Notes: generated by a model from the sequence alone, not told the origin. 10,836 bases of DNA from Novosphingobium sp. 9U (GCF_902506425.1 NZ_LR732479.1:1-10836); one strand, 5' to 3'; positions 1 through 7,065 are shown, numbered from the stretch's first letter. Numbers and translations: made by a program.

Positions 1-2323
1 AGCGATAGTCAAGCCGCACGCCAAGCGTACGCCGTCCTTCTCCCGAGACATATTGGAGATAGCTGCCGGCCGGCGCGAAGGTGATCGTCTGGATGCGCGA
101 GACGAAGATCTTGTCGAAGATGTTGCGGCCGTAGACGCTCAGGCGCATCCGCCCATCAGACGCGCCGATGCCGATCGACCCGTTGAAGATGCCATAGGCG
201 GGGATGATCGTGTTGGGGTTGCCCGCCACGGACCAAGCGCTGCTTCGATGGTAGTAGTTGGCGTTCGCGAAGAACTTCATGCGCTCGCCGAGGTCGATCG
301 AAAAGTCTCCGTTGATGTTGAAGGTCATCTTCGGAGCCTGGATCGACGGCAGTCCCGACACGTCGTTGACCGTGCCGGTGCCCAGCACGTAGCAGCCGCG
401 GCCGGGTGCGGAGAGACGCGGCTGGCCGCTGTAGCAGGGCGCGAGGAAATTCTGGTACTTGGTCGGCGCATAGGACGCGTTGCCGCCCAGGGCCAGGTTG
501 GGGGTGACCCGGGCGATGACTTCGCCCTCGATGCCGCGCGACAGCACATGCGGTGCATTGGCCAGCACCGAACGGGTGATACCGTCGGCCCCGACCTGCG
601 AGACCGTGGTCTGGAAGTTGTTGAAACGCTCGTGGAATAGGCTGAGGTTCACAGTCAGGCGCCTGTCGAACATCTGCGTACGGGCGCCAATTTCGTAGTT
701 GACGACCGTTTCCTTGTCGACCGGCCGCAGCGATCCGATGGAGGTGCCCACCGCCGGCGCCTTGTAGCCGGTCGAATAGGTCGCATAGAACATCGCGTCC
801 TCGAACGGCTTGTACTGCAGGGTGACCTTACCCGAAAAATCGCTGGCCTTGCGCTTTGCGCTCACCGCTGCCGGCACGCTGCCCAGGAAAGTGTAGATCG
901 GGTCGGTCGTCGGGAAGTAGCTGGCCTCCACCCGATCGCGCGTGAACCGCCCGCCACCCACCACGGTGAAGCGATCAGTCAGGTGGATATTGCCTTCGCC
1001 GAAGATTGCGAAACTGCGGATCGACGACGGATAGTTGGCGTCGGCAGCGACGAGTGCGGCAGACAGCGTGTTGGGCGGCAGGGTCATGTTGCGTACGCCG
1101 CCCGAGCGCTCCGCCGCATTGGTCTTGGCGTCATAGAAGAATGCGCCGACGACATAGTCGATCAGGCCGCCCTTCGGCGAGCTCAGGCGGGATTCTTGGC
1201 TGAACTGGTGCGATTTCTGCCGCGCGTCGTTGAGATCGTAGAAATTGGCCTGCGTTTGATCCTGGTCGAACGATGATCCCACGCGCGCTTCGGTATAGGC
1301 GGTGATCGATTTCAGCGAATAGTCGCCGATGGCATAGGTGATCTGAGCCTGGGCGTCCTTCTGCTTGATGTAAACCTCGTCCCCGACGTTATGGGAATAG
1401 GCGAGATTCTTGCTGCCCGGAGTGATTCCGGCGGCGGCGAGCAGGCTCGGGAAGTCAATGAGGGTGCTGGAGTTCGCCGGAACTGGAGCGGTGTACGGGC
1501 CGAGCGAGCGCACCGTCCCCAGACCTCCGAGGCCATCGTCATGATGATCCTGCACGTCGGCGATCAGATAGACTTCCAAGTTGTCGGTCGCCTGCCACAG
1601 GAGCTTGGCCTTGATGCCGTAGTCCCGGTAGCCGCCACCCTTCGAGTTGTCATAGCGGTTGGAGAGGTAACCGTCCTGGCTCTGGTAGATGCCCGTCAGC
1701 CGGAGCGCGAGGTTGTTCGCCAGCGGCAGATTGACGCTGTTGTCGAAGCGAACCTCCTTCCGCTCGCCGTATCGCATCGAGCCCTCGACACTGAATTCGT
1801 CGAACATGGGCTTCTGGGTGACGACATAGATGACGCCGGCCGACGCGTTCTTGCCGAACAGCGTGCCTTGCGGTCCCTTTAGAACTTCGATCCGCTCGAT
1901 GTCGGCGAACGTGTTGAAGCCGATGGTGCGCGGCATGCCCTGCACCACCTCGTCGACGACGATGCCGACGGCCTTCTCCAGGTTGTAGTCGAAGCCCTGG
2001 GTGCCCAAGCCGCGGATGGTGAAGCCGGCGCCGAGCTGTGGATTGAACGACACGCCAGGCGCGATGTAGGGGATGTCGGTCGCCGCCTTATAGCCGGAAT
2101 TGCGAATGGCGTCCTGGCTGATGGCGACGACCGATACCGGGACGTCCTGAAGCCGCGCAGCGCGTCGCGTGCCTGTCACAATGATGTCGGACGACTGTTC
2201 CGCAGGGTTGGCATCCGATGCAGCGGCACTGACGTCGCCGGGCTCGGCCGAGGTATCGGCATAGGCAGCCTGCGAGGACATCAGGGCGATAGCAAGACCT
2301 GCGGAAGAAATGTGATAGCGCAT
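1..2323 (-). CDS. TonB-dependent outer-membrane receptor (C-terminal end off the window)
   Basis: An open frame of 774 codons runs without a stop from ATG at 2323-2321 to the left edge. It ends in ...GVRLDYR, so only the last residue or so and the stop are missing. Residues 1-22 form a signal peptide (cleavage after AYA, before D23). DIIVTGTRR at about 46-54 resembles the TonB-box region of sphingomonad receptors. The plug domain follows, with RGLGTQG (about 104-110) and the classic IERIEVLKGPQGTLFGKNA stretch (about 142-160). The rest is an alternating aromatic beta-barrel with late GYKAP and NYEIGAR motifs. The family takes up siderophores, vitamin B12, saccharides or aromatic compounds using TonB-ExbBD energy. 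The substrate cannot be read here. A GGGGG run 3-7 nt upstream of the ATG is the only ribosome-site candidate. The SDR downstream of the divergent gap could share its pathway, but that is speculation. Confidence 0.95.
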   Translation of the reverse strand, partial: MRYHISSAGLAIALMSSQAAYADTSAEPGDVSAAASDANPAEQSSDIIVTGTRRAARLQDVPVSVVAISQDAIRNSGYKAATDIPYIAPGVSFNPQLGAGFTIRGLGTQGFDYNLEKAVGIVVDEVVQGMPRTIGFNTFADIERIEVLKGPQGTLFGKNASAGVIYVVTQKPMFDEFSVEGSMRYGERKEVRFDNSVNLPLANNLALRLTGIYQSQDGYLSNRYDNSKGGGYRDYGIKAKLLWQATDNLEVYLIADVQDHHDDGLGGLGTVRSLGPYTAPVPANSSTLIDFPSLLAAAGITPGSKNLAYSHNVGDEVYIKQKDAQAQITYAIGDYSLKSITAYTEARVGSSFDQDQTQANFYDLNDARQKSHQFSQESRLSSPKGGLIDYVVGAFFYDAKTNAAERSGGVRNMTLPPNTLSAALVAADANYPSSIRSFAIFGEGNIHLTDRFTVVGGGRFTRDRVEASYFPTTDPIYTFLGSVPAAVSAKRKASDFSGKVTLQYKPFEDAMFYATYSTGYKAPAVGTSIGSLRPVDKETVVNYEIGARTQMFDRRLTVNLSLFHERFNNFQTTVSQVGADGITRSVLANAPHVLSRGIEGEVIARVTPNLALGGNASYAPTKYQNFLAPCYSGQPRLSAPGRGCYVLGTGTVNDVSGLPSIQAPKMTFNINGDFSIDLGERMKFFANANYYHRSSAWSVAGNPNTIIPAYGIFNGSIGIGASDGRMRLSVYGRNIFDKIFVSRIQTITFAPAGSYLQYVSGEGRRTLGVRLDYR

Positions 2324-2528
2324 TAAACCCCCATATTGCTGGGCAAGGCACCTCGACATGGGAAGCGCGCTTGCTCGGATGATGTTGATCTCCCTGCCCT
2401 CGCTTTCACTGGAGGGTTTATTGCTCCGGCCGATTGCCTCTCGACGTCAAGCCGGTCACCAGACAGACGCTAGATTGTAACGAAGGGTGTTCCAATCCGA
2501 TTGGGGTCTGTGTTCGCCAGGCGAGCAC
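2324..2528. other. Intergenic region upstream of the receptor gene
   Basis: No coding sequence is recognised. It must contain the receptor's promoter on the minus strand. On that strand a TACAAT hexamer (about 2471-2476) and a TTGACG hexamer (about 2446-2451) are visible, but neither has a well-spaced partner, so I assign no promoter. Confidence 0.4.
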
Positions 2529-2836
2529 TTAGCGGTGCCGCACGTTTGCAGGATCTTCGACCTCTGCAGTAGGCATCATCACCATATGGCCGAGTTCGTG
2601 CGCGAGGTTGAAGCGTTTGCGCTCTACCCAGATGTCTCTCCGCATGACGATCACGCGAGCGCCATGGCGCCCGTTGCGCATGACGCGCGCGGCGAGGCCG
2701 TCAATGTCGTCAAGTGGAGTCGAGAGAACCTTGATGGCGCGTTCTTCGATCCCGCGAGCTTGGGCACTGGGTCGTGATTCCAGGCCCATTCCTCGGGAAC
2801 TGAGCGAGCGGCGTCTTCGGCATCACGTATAACGTG
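2529..2836 (-). pseudogene. ImmA/IrrE-family metallopeptidase remnant (frameshifted, truncated at both ends)
   Basis: Two minus-strand frames together rebuild part of an ImmA/IrrE (COG2856) domain, as found in Xre-ImmA regulator/antitoxin proteins. The upstream frame (about 2836-2762) reads AEDAARSVPEEWAWNHDPVP, matching the family's 'AA..LR..WGLG.DPIPNL' lead-in. The next frame (about 2760-2529) reads GIEERAIKVL, then DIDGLAARV, then RFNLAHELGHMVM. The zinc-binding HELGH lies at 2586-2600. The change of frame falls near 2755-2762 and fits a single-base deletion. The reading stops at HR*, where relatives continue with 'HRFAGAFLMP', so the C-terminal part is lost. No helix-turn-helix domain is found upstream. 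In living relatives the domain cleaves a repressor or acts as an antitoxin; here it should be inactive. Identification is from motif recall, not a search. Confidence 0.72.
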
Positions 2837-3772
2837 CAAGAGATATGGCGCGCTCCGAGGCAGTCGTTGCGACAACTTTCCAGTAGCCAGAAGGTACGCG
2901 ATGCCGTTCAGATGGTCGCTTGGCTACTTTCATAATGGACACGGCCGCCCCATGATCGCTCGATTGCTGCGAAGCGCGGGTTTTGTTCAACGGACTAAAT
3001 AGGGAGCCTTGAAGGAGCCTCGGCGATCTAGCTCGCGAACGGGTGGGAACGGCCGCGTCTGGCCGGGAGCCGACCCTAACGTGCGGAGGGAGAATGCCTC
3101 TCCGCCAATGTTGGAGATCGAAGGCGCCAAGCCGACGGCTGTCTAATTAGCACAATGTCTGCTTGCCGCATTTGCCATTCTGATTTTCGAACAGTCGCCC
3201 GTGTCCAACAGCCTGGCCATTCTGAGCCCACCGAACAGAGGGCAGCTTTTGGCTGAACCTGCCATTCTCCGGCGGACCCGTGAATGGCAACAAAGTCCCA
3301 GCCTAAGCCGTTCCGAGCGCCTCGCTAAGACTTCCGGAGCGCTGCCAAGCTTACTTGAACGAATAGCAGAATTTGAGGACCTGGCAGGTGGTCTGAGTGA
3401 CAGCAACTGGGTCCACTCACCTGCACGACATCTTGGCCAGTTTCTTCGATACCCAAGTCACGTCAAGGCCAGAGTCCGTCTGTGGGATGAAGATTCTGCT
3501 CTCAGCGCCGCCTTACGGCGACAGGCTACATGCTTTCCTGGTTGAGCTTTGGTTTGCGAAGCGGCTATCGCATCTTCGTCATTACAATTGATCACTCTAA
3601 TGTACGGTATACACCGCCCCGCGCCAGCAGTGCTTCGCGCGCTGCAAATAAAAAGAATTGTGCCATTTAGAATCGAGCCGCAGCGCTCCGGATCGTAGCG
3701 TTGTGAGCGTTGACAGATCAGACGAGCCTCCGCACCAGTTAGGCAGCTGCTTTAAAAAATTGGGAGAAAACG
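2837..3772. other. About 900 bp without a recognisable gene
   Basis: Neither strand gives a recognisable protein. Plus-strand open frames at 3201-3545 (114 aa) and 3397-3591 (64 aa) overlap each other, lack good ribosome sites and resemble no family I know. A GCGGAG/CTCCGC inverted repeat (3083-3088/3100-3105) has no T-run and is not called a terminator. TGTACGGTATACA (3601-3613) is an imperfect palindrome of a kind often bound by TetR-type regulators. A perfect TTGACA hexamer lies at 3710-3715 but has no good -10 partner 16-18 bp downstream. The last ~150 bp presumably contains the promoter of the SDR gene. The stretch is probably decayed sequence plus that promoter. Confidence 0.4.
3762..3766 (+). 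promoter_or_regulatory. Ribosome binding site of the SDR gene
   Basis: GGGAG lies 6 nt before ATG 3773 and 12 nt before the alternative ATG 3779. The spacing favours the first start. Confidence 0.6.
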
Positions 3773-4705
3773 ATGCAAATGGCCGGCAAAAAGGTGCTCA
3801 TCACGGGGGCGAGCGGGCTCGTCGCCTTTCCAGTCGCTGCGGAACTCGCCAAGCGCAATGAGGTGTATGCTTTGGCGCGCTGGTCCGATCCCGAGCAGAA
3901 AGGGGCCATGCAGAAGGCAGGTGCAGAGCCAATCATTTTTGATCTGACAAACGAGGATGTCTCTTCGCTCCCGCGGTCGATCGACGTGGTGATCAACTAC
4001 GCCGTGCTGCCGCCCAAGTTCGGCAATATGGCCTATGACGTGAACACCGGCGCTACGGGGCGGCTCGCACGCCATTACCGTGACGCCGAGGCCTTCGTTC
4101 ACGGTAGCACAGGTTCACTTTACGAGTACCAAGGCGAGCGCCCGCTGAGCGAGGAAGACCCCTATGGTCTCCACAGCGGTGGAGAGAATTATGCCGCCAG
4201 CAAGATCGGCGCCGAATACATGTTGAAGCACCTCAGCGTCGATTATAAGCTGCCGGTGACGATCGTGCGCATCTTTTCCTTTTATGGGCCGCGCGGGGGC
4301 GGCGTGACCCAGCGCATCGATCAAGTGGCACGCGGAGTGCCCGTGAGTGTCTACCCTGGCGTGCGCAACTTCCACACGCCGTTGTACGAAAGTGACTACG
4401 TCCAGAAGACAATCGCCGCAGCGGCAATCGCCAAGGTTGGCTGCGAGACCGTCAACGTCGGGGGATCCGAAGTGGTGACCACACAGGAGTACTGCCGGCT
4501 TGCGGGCGAGATCCTAGGCAAGGAACCGATCTTCGTGGAGAACGGGAACTCTTGGCCAATCTGGGCAGACACGTCCAAGATGGAGCGACTGTTGGGGCCG
4601 AGCAAAGTATCTGTTCGTGAGGGTATCCGACAAGTCATAGAGAGGTTCGACCAGCGCCTTGACAATCCCCATCACGTTCTTGGTGCAGCGGAGGTTGCCG
4701 ACTGA
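3773..4705 (+). CDS. NAD(P)-dependent epimerase/dehydratase, extended short-chain dehydrogenase family
   Basis: This 310-residue protein has the length and order of extended SDR enzymes. The Rossmann dinucleotide site is VLITGASGLVA at residues 8-18; position 18, usually the third glycine, is alanine. D57 follows a beta-strand and is a typical adenine-contacting acid. HGSTGSLY (110-117) supplies the Ser/Thr of the active site, and YAASK (140-144) supplies the catalytic Tyr140 and Lys144. RIFSFYGPRGGG (166-177) matches the family's 'R..NVYGP' substrate-loop region. The family oxidises, reduces, epimerises or dehydrates nucleotide sugars and related substrates in the cytoplasm; which one applies here cannot be said. 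ATG 3773 is preferred because GGGAG (3762-3766) sits 6 nt upstream; an in-frame ATG at 3779 is the alternative. The gene stands alone and looks intact. Confidence 0.9.
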   Translation: MQMAGKKVLITGASGLVAFPVAAELAKRNEVYALARWSDPEQKGAMQKAGAEPIIFDLTNEDVSSLPRSIDVVINYAVLPPKFGNMAYDVNTGATGRLARHYRDAEAFVHGSTGSLYEYQGERPLSEEDPYGLHSGGENYAASKIGAEYMLKHLSVDYKLPVTIVRIFSFYGPRGGGVTQRIDQVARGVPVSVYPGVRNFHTPLYESDYVQKTIAAAAIAKVGCETVNVGGSEVVTTQEYCRLAGEILGKEPIFVENGNSWPIWADTSKMERLLGPSKVSVREGIRQVIERFDQRLDNPHHVLGAAEVAD

Positions 4706-4910
4706 CAGCGCATGATCGCTAGGCACGTCGAACATGGGTAAGGTCCAGACACGCGAGCTGCCTTCCCGCGCTGCTCCTGCGTGAGTTCAGGCCTACCTGC
4801 GCCGTCGTACCAAGTGAGGTTCCCCGCACACGATCTGCTGGAGCGCGTAGAGCGGGGTTGTCGGAGCAATCTGGCGCTGCCCCTCACCCACGGGAAAATG
4901 CAGCGATGCG
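4706..4910. other. Spacer between the SDR gene and the IS6 remnant
   Basis: I see no gene, RNA or clear terminator here. Open frames on the minus strand through this stretch have no recognisable content. Confidence 0.4.
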
Positions 4911-5132
4911 GGCTCTGCGATACCAGGTGCACCAGTTGGTAAGGTCGGGCAGGTAGGGCCGAGAGCGCCGACTTTCATGAAGAAAGCGCTCAGACGCCAT
5001 GGATCGCCTGAAGCTGTCTCCACCGATGGGCTTTGCTCGTAGGGTGCCGCAATGAACGAGCTGGGCAACCGTGATAAGCAGTAGATTGGCCGCTGAGCCA
5101 GTAACCGGGTGGAGAACTCGCACCTGCTATTT
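4911..5132 (+). mobile_element. Internally deleted, decayed IS6-family insertion sequence
   Basis: The left terminus GGCTCTGCGATACCAGGTGC (4911-4930) and the following GGTAAG...CGGGCAGGTAGGG parallel the left end of the second IS6-family copy at 9890 (GGCACTGTCAAACCAAGTGC, then GGTAAG...GGGTAGGGCAGG). Soon after about 4960 the sequence jumps straight into the middle of the transposase, so the transposase start and about the first 100 codons are deleted. Similarity ends at about 5132 and no right inverted repeat is visible. The element is non-autonomous, truncated and in the same orientation as the copy at 9890. Confidence 0.75.
4965..5132 (+). pseudogene. IS6-family transposase fragment with three in-frame stops
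   Basis: Read in one frame from 4971, this gives TFMKKALRRHGSPEAVSTDG, then GAAMNELGNRDKQ, IGR and ASNRVENSHLLF. It aligns nearly residue for residue with the transposase at 10324-10491. Stops replace conserved residues: TAG at 5040-5042 (for Tyr), TAG at 5082-5084 (for Glu) and TGA at 5094-5096 (for Trp). Two catalytic-triad positions are still recognisable: the Asp of STDG and the Glu of RVEN. The fragment covers only the middle of the catalytic domain and cannot make an active enzyme. Divergence from the other copy suggests an older insertion. Confidence 0.85.
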
Positions 5133-5163
5133 GTACTTCTGCTCCCGAACGGCAAATTCGTGC

Positions 5164-5189
5164 GGAACAGCGGGCGGGCACACTACGTT
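5164..5189 (+). promoter_or_regulatory. EcfG (general stress sigma factor) type promoter
   Basis: GGAAC (5164-5168) and CGTT (5186-5189) are separated by exactly 17 bp. This matches the GGAAC-N16/17-CGTT consensus of alphaproteobacterial EcfG-dependent promoters, the output of the PhyR-NepR-EcfG cascade. It lies 28 bp upstream of the start at 5218, on the same strand, with transcription expected to start around 5196-5199. Both half-sites are perfect, but the match rests on nine bases, so chance cannot be excluded. Confidence 0.7.
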
Positions 5190-5217
5190 GCACTCACGTT
5201 ATTACGGAGAACAGCAG

Positions 5218-5391
5218 ATGGCTCAGAAGGGTGCAGGCGGAAACGCCGGGGCAGTGACCGAAAAGGGGGGCGATGGGGCGAACGGCAGCACCGGCACGGG
5301 TCGAGGCGGCGGCAAATCCGGAGGCGGTTCCGCGGGAGAGCGGACGAAGAAGGAAGAAGGCGAAACCGGTCCCGCTCAGGACAACGAGTAG
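5218..5391 (+). CDS. Small glycine-rich hydrophilic protein, probably stress induced
   Basis: This 57-residue protein is rich in Gly, Lys, Glu, Ala and Thr (GGN, GGDGANG, GRGGGKSGGGS) and has no hydrophobic segment or cysteine, so it should be disordered. The composition recalls small 'KGG'-type stress proteins, but there is no firm family match. ATG 5218 is chosen because CGGAGA (5205-5210) lies 7 nt upstream and an EcfG-type promoter ends 28 bp upstream. The stop is followed after 4 nt by the DUF2243 gene, so the two are probably co-transcribed and may be translationally coupled. A longer in-frame extension from 5071 would run through the IS6 remnant and the promoter, and is rejected. The function is unknown. 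Confidence 0.7.
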   Translation: MAQKGAGGNAGAVTEKGGDGANGSTGTGRGGGKSGGGSAGERTKKEEGETGPAQDNE

Positions 5392-5395
5392 GCAG

Positions 5396-5905
5396 ATGGC
5401 CCGGGTGCAGCCCAGTCTCCCGGGCGATCTCCGCGTTCGAAAGGCAAGCGCGGGACCAATGAGGGCGGCCGGAATTGTGCTTGGCGTGGGCATTGGCGGC
5501 TTCATCGATGGCATTTTTCTCCACCAGATCTTCCAGGTTCACGCGATGCTTTCGGCCAAGGTTCCGCTCGACAGCATGGCGAACATGCAAACGAACATGA
5601 CCGCCGACGGCGTGTTCCATGCCGCGATGCTGGTCGCGGTGATCCTAGGCATCGTCCTGCTTTTCAAGGCTAGCCGACGTGAGGATGTCCTCTGGTCCGG
5701 TTCCGCGCTCACTGGCTCGATGCTGATGGGGTGGGGCCTGTTCAACGTGGTCGAGGGCATCATCGATCACCACGTGCTGCAGCTGCACCACGTTGTCGAA
5801 CGCCTGGGTCTGTCCAAGTGGGACTGGGCTTTCCTGGCGGGCAGCCTCGGCTTGATCGTGCTGGGCGTCCTGATCGCGCGTCAGCACCCGCATCAGAGCC
5901 AGTAG
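5396..5905 (+). CDS. DUF2243 family four-helix membrane protein
   Basis: This is a 169-residue integral membrane protein with four predicted helices, at about 22-47, 72-91, 103-122 and 143-162. Family hallmarks are GFIDGIFLHQIFQVH (35-49), DGVFHA (71-76) and GWGLFNVVEGIIDHH (112-126) followed by LHHV. The conserved His and Asp residues (H43, H49, H75, D124, H125, H126, H131, H132) cluster at helix ends, which would suit metal or haem binding; this is inference, as the family has no settled function. The start ATG 5396 lies 4 nt after the stop of the glycine-rich gene, making a two-gene unit under the EcfG-type promoter at 5164. An in-frame start further upstream inside that gene is rejected, because its extra N-terminus is the overlapping gene read in another frame. 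Confidence 0.88.
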   Translation: MARVQPSLPGDLRVRKASAGPMRAAGIVLGVGIGGFIDGIFLHQIFQVHAMLSAKVPLDSMANMQTNMTADGVFHAAMLVAVILGIVLLFKASRREDVLWSGSALTGSMLMGWGLFNVVEGIIDHHVLQLHHVVERLGLSKWDWAFLAGSLGLIVLGVLIARQHPHQSQ

Positions 5906-6002
5906 CGAGACGCAGAGGTGGACGCAGCGCCTAAAATTCGCGGCCAAGTCGCGGCGCACGCTCGATCGCTGAAAAGTCGCTTTCGCAGCCCATCCGCTAG
6001 CG

Positions 6003-6418
6003 CGGCACCAGCGACAACGGGTTCAACGCGCCGGACCTGCAGAGCGAAGGCGTTTTGGACAAGATGGGCACCGTCTACAATTCTGCTGCGGACCAGGCCG
6101 GGGCCTAGTCCGCCGACAGCGCCCACGTCTACGTGGCAAGCACCGCAATCGCGACTTGTAGGAGGTACAGTCTAGGCGCCTTACGCTGGAGAAGGCGCAG
6201 TCCGCGGACGTGTAGGCTTTCCGCCAAGCAGATGATCGACGATGACACGGTGACCCAACCAGCTCAAGCTGGCTGTTAGGCACGTGCTCCCGACTGAAAT
6301 GGATGGCACCGCCGAGCGGTGCTGGACATGCTGCAGGGGGGCACCCGGCGCCGCGTTCCCCAAGGCCTACTTCGATCAGCAGGCCTACCGCTGGCGGGAA
6401 GGGGTCCTCATCGAATGA
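6003..6418 (+). pseudogene. DUF4142 family protein, heavily decayed
   Basis: Pieces of a DUF4142 protein are readable in order across three plus-strand frames. From about 6010: SDNGFNAPDLQSEGVLDKMG, then a TAG (6106-6108), then SADSAHVYVASTAIA. From 6153: DL, a TAG (6159-6161), EVQ, then LEKAQSADV, a TAG (6213-6215) and AF. From 6226: KQMIDDDTVTQ. From about 6284: PTEMDGTAER, GAAFPKAYFDQQA, and a stop at 6416-6418. The family typically reads 'LEKAQSADVKAFAQQMIDDHT.A' with a C-terminal 'GA.FD.AYLDQQV'. At least three stops and three frame changes mean it is dead. DUF4142 proteins are helical, often exported, and common in stress regulons, which suits the neighbouring EcfG-driven unit. No signal peptide remains. 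Confidence 0.75.
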
Positions 6419-6620
6419 ATAGCTGAATGTGGGTCTCTGCAGTTACAGAGCCGCGAAGGCCGGCACAGCCGGTCGGGTTTGTTCGAAGCCGGCTTCAAGG
6501 CTTCGATTCGTGCGCCGCGTAATGGCTCCGGCAACTCAGCAGTTCGTTCAATGTGGACGGTTGGTGGAAAACCGTCGTCCGCGCTTCGGCAGAGAGCACG
6601 CCGTCCTGCTTTTTTGCGGC
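6419..6620. other. Gap between the DUF4142 and kinase remnants
   Basis: No recognisable coding sequence or RNA was seen on either strand. A T-run at 6609-6615 has no convincing preceding hairpin. Confidence 0.35.
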
Positions 6621-6859
6621 TCAGTCATGGTTCCAAAATCCCATCGGCACGTTGACTTGGCAGAACAGCCCGCCAGGCCGTAGCTCGAACGATGTTCTTG
6701 CGTCGAGTTCGTAAGTAAGCGCCGACTCGATGTATTCGCGGCCGAACCCAATCCTGCGAGGAGCCCTCGTGATGACCGGCACCCCCGCTTCCGCCCACTC
6801 GATCGATAGCTCCAGAGGGTTCTGCAATATACGCCACAGCACGGTCAATCGTCCGCCCT
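6621..6859 (-). pseudogene. C-terminal fragment of an HWE/HisKA_2-type sensor histidine kinase
   Basis: On the minus strand, a frame entering at about 6859 and ending at a TGA (6623-6621) reads GGRLTVLWRI, LELSIEWAEAGVPV, then RRIGFGREYIESALTYEL, and near the end GGLFCQVNVPM. This is the order at the end of HWE-family ATPase domains: '+L.V.W....L.L.W.E.GGPPV..P...GFG.+.IE..L..ELGG......G+.C.I..P+'. The GFG is the last glycine box of the ATP site. Everything upstream (sensor, H box, N box) is missing, and the frame runs into an integrase fragment on the opposite strand. HWE kinases often feed the PhyR stress cascade; whether this one did is unknown. It has no plausible start codon of its own apart from a TTG at 6848. 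Confidence 0.7.
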
Positions 6860-7057
6860 CAATCGATCGAGCGCCAGCTAGCGCACATGGAGAACAACGG
6901 AGTGCGCCGCGCCTACACGCGTGGCGAGTACTGGGACAAGCGCGTCGTGCTGATGCAGTTCTGGTCAGATGAACTCGAGCGACTGCGGGACCGAGCGAAG
7001 GTTCTCAAGCCCAACTTTGTGGGGCGTAAGCGGTCCGAGCCGATGTGTGGTTTGTGA
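6860..7057 (+). pseudogene. C-terminal tail of a P4-type tyrosine recombinase (integrase)
   Basis: The frame from 6860 to the TGA at 7055-7057 reads QSIERQLAHMENNGVRRAYT, then RGEYWDKRVVLMQFWSDELE. This matches the very end of P4-like integrases (DUF4102/phage_integrase), which read 'IE.QLAH...N.VRAAYNRAEY...R..MMQ.WADYLD.L'. The AYTRGEY piece is in the region of the catalytic tyrosine, but the Arg-His-Arg part of the active site lies upstream and is gone. The fragment starts abruptly where the kinase fragment on the other strand ends. The gene is therefore truncated to about 65 codons, a scar of a former genomic island. Its stop lies only 8 bp before the first hipBA operator. Confidence 0.75.
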
Positions 7058-7065
7058 GCTTGTGT

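Noticed and set aside
53..1882. Several long plus-strand open frames across the left 1.9 kb
   Set aside because: They are antisense to the continuous TonB-dependent receptor frame, whose plug and barrel motifs are unmistakable.
2446..2476. Receptor promoter from TTGACG and TACAAT hexamers on the minus strand
   Set aside because: The two hexamers are in the wrong order to form one promoter, and neither has a suitably spaced partner.
3083..3105. GCGGAG/CTCCGC inverted repeat as a terminator
   Set aside because: It has an 11-nt loop, no following T-run and no gene ending nearby.
3201..3591. Overlapping plus-strand open frames of 114 and 64 residues
   Set aside because: They have no recognisable domain, no convincing ribosome site and mixed codon use, and they overlap in different frames. 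Treated as probable noncoding or decayed sequence.
5071..5217. Upstream extension of the glycine-rich small gene
   Set aside because: The extension would read through the IS6 remnant and the EcfG-type promoter. ATG 5218 has a well-placed ribosome site.
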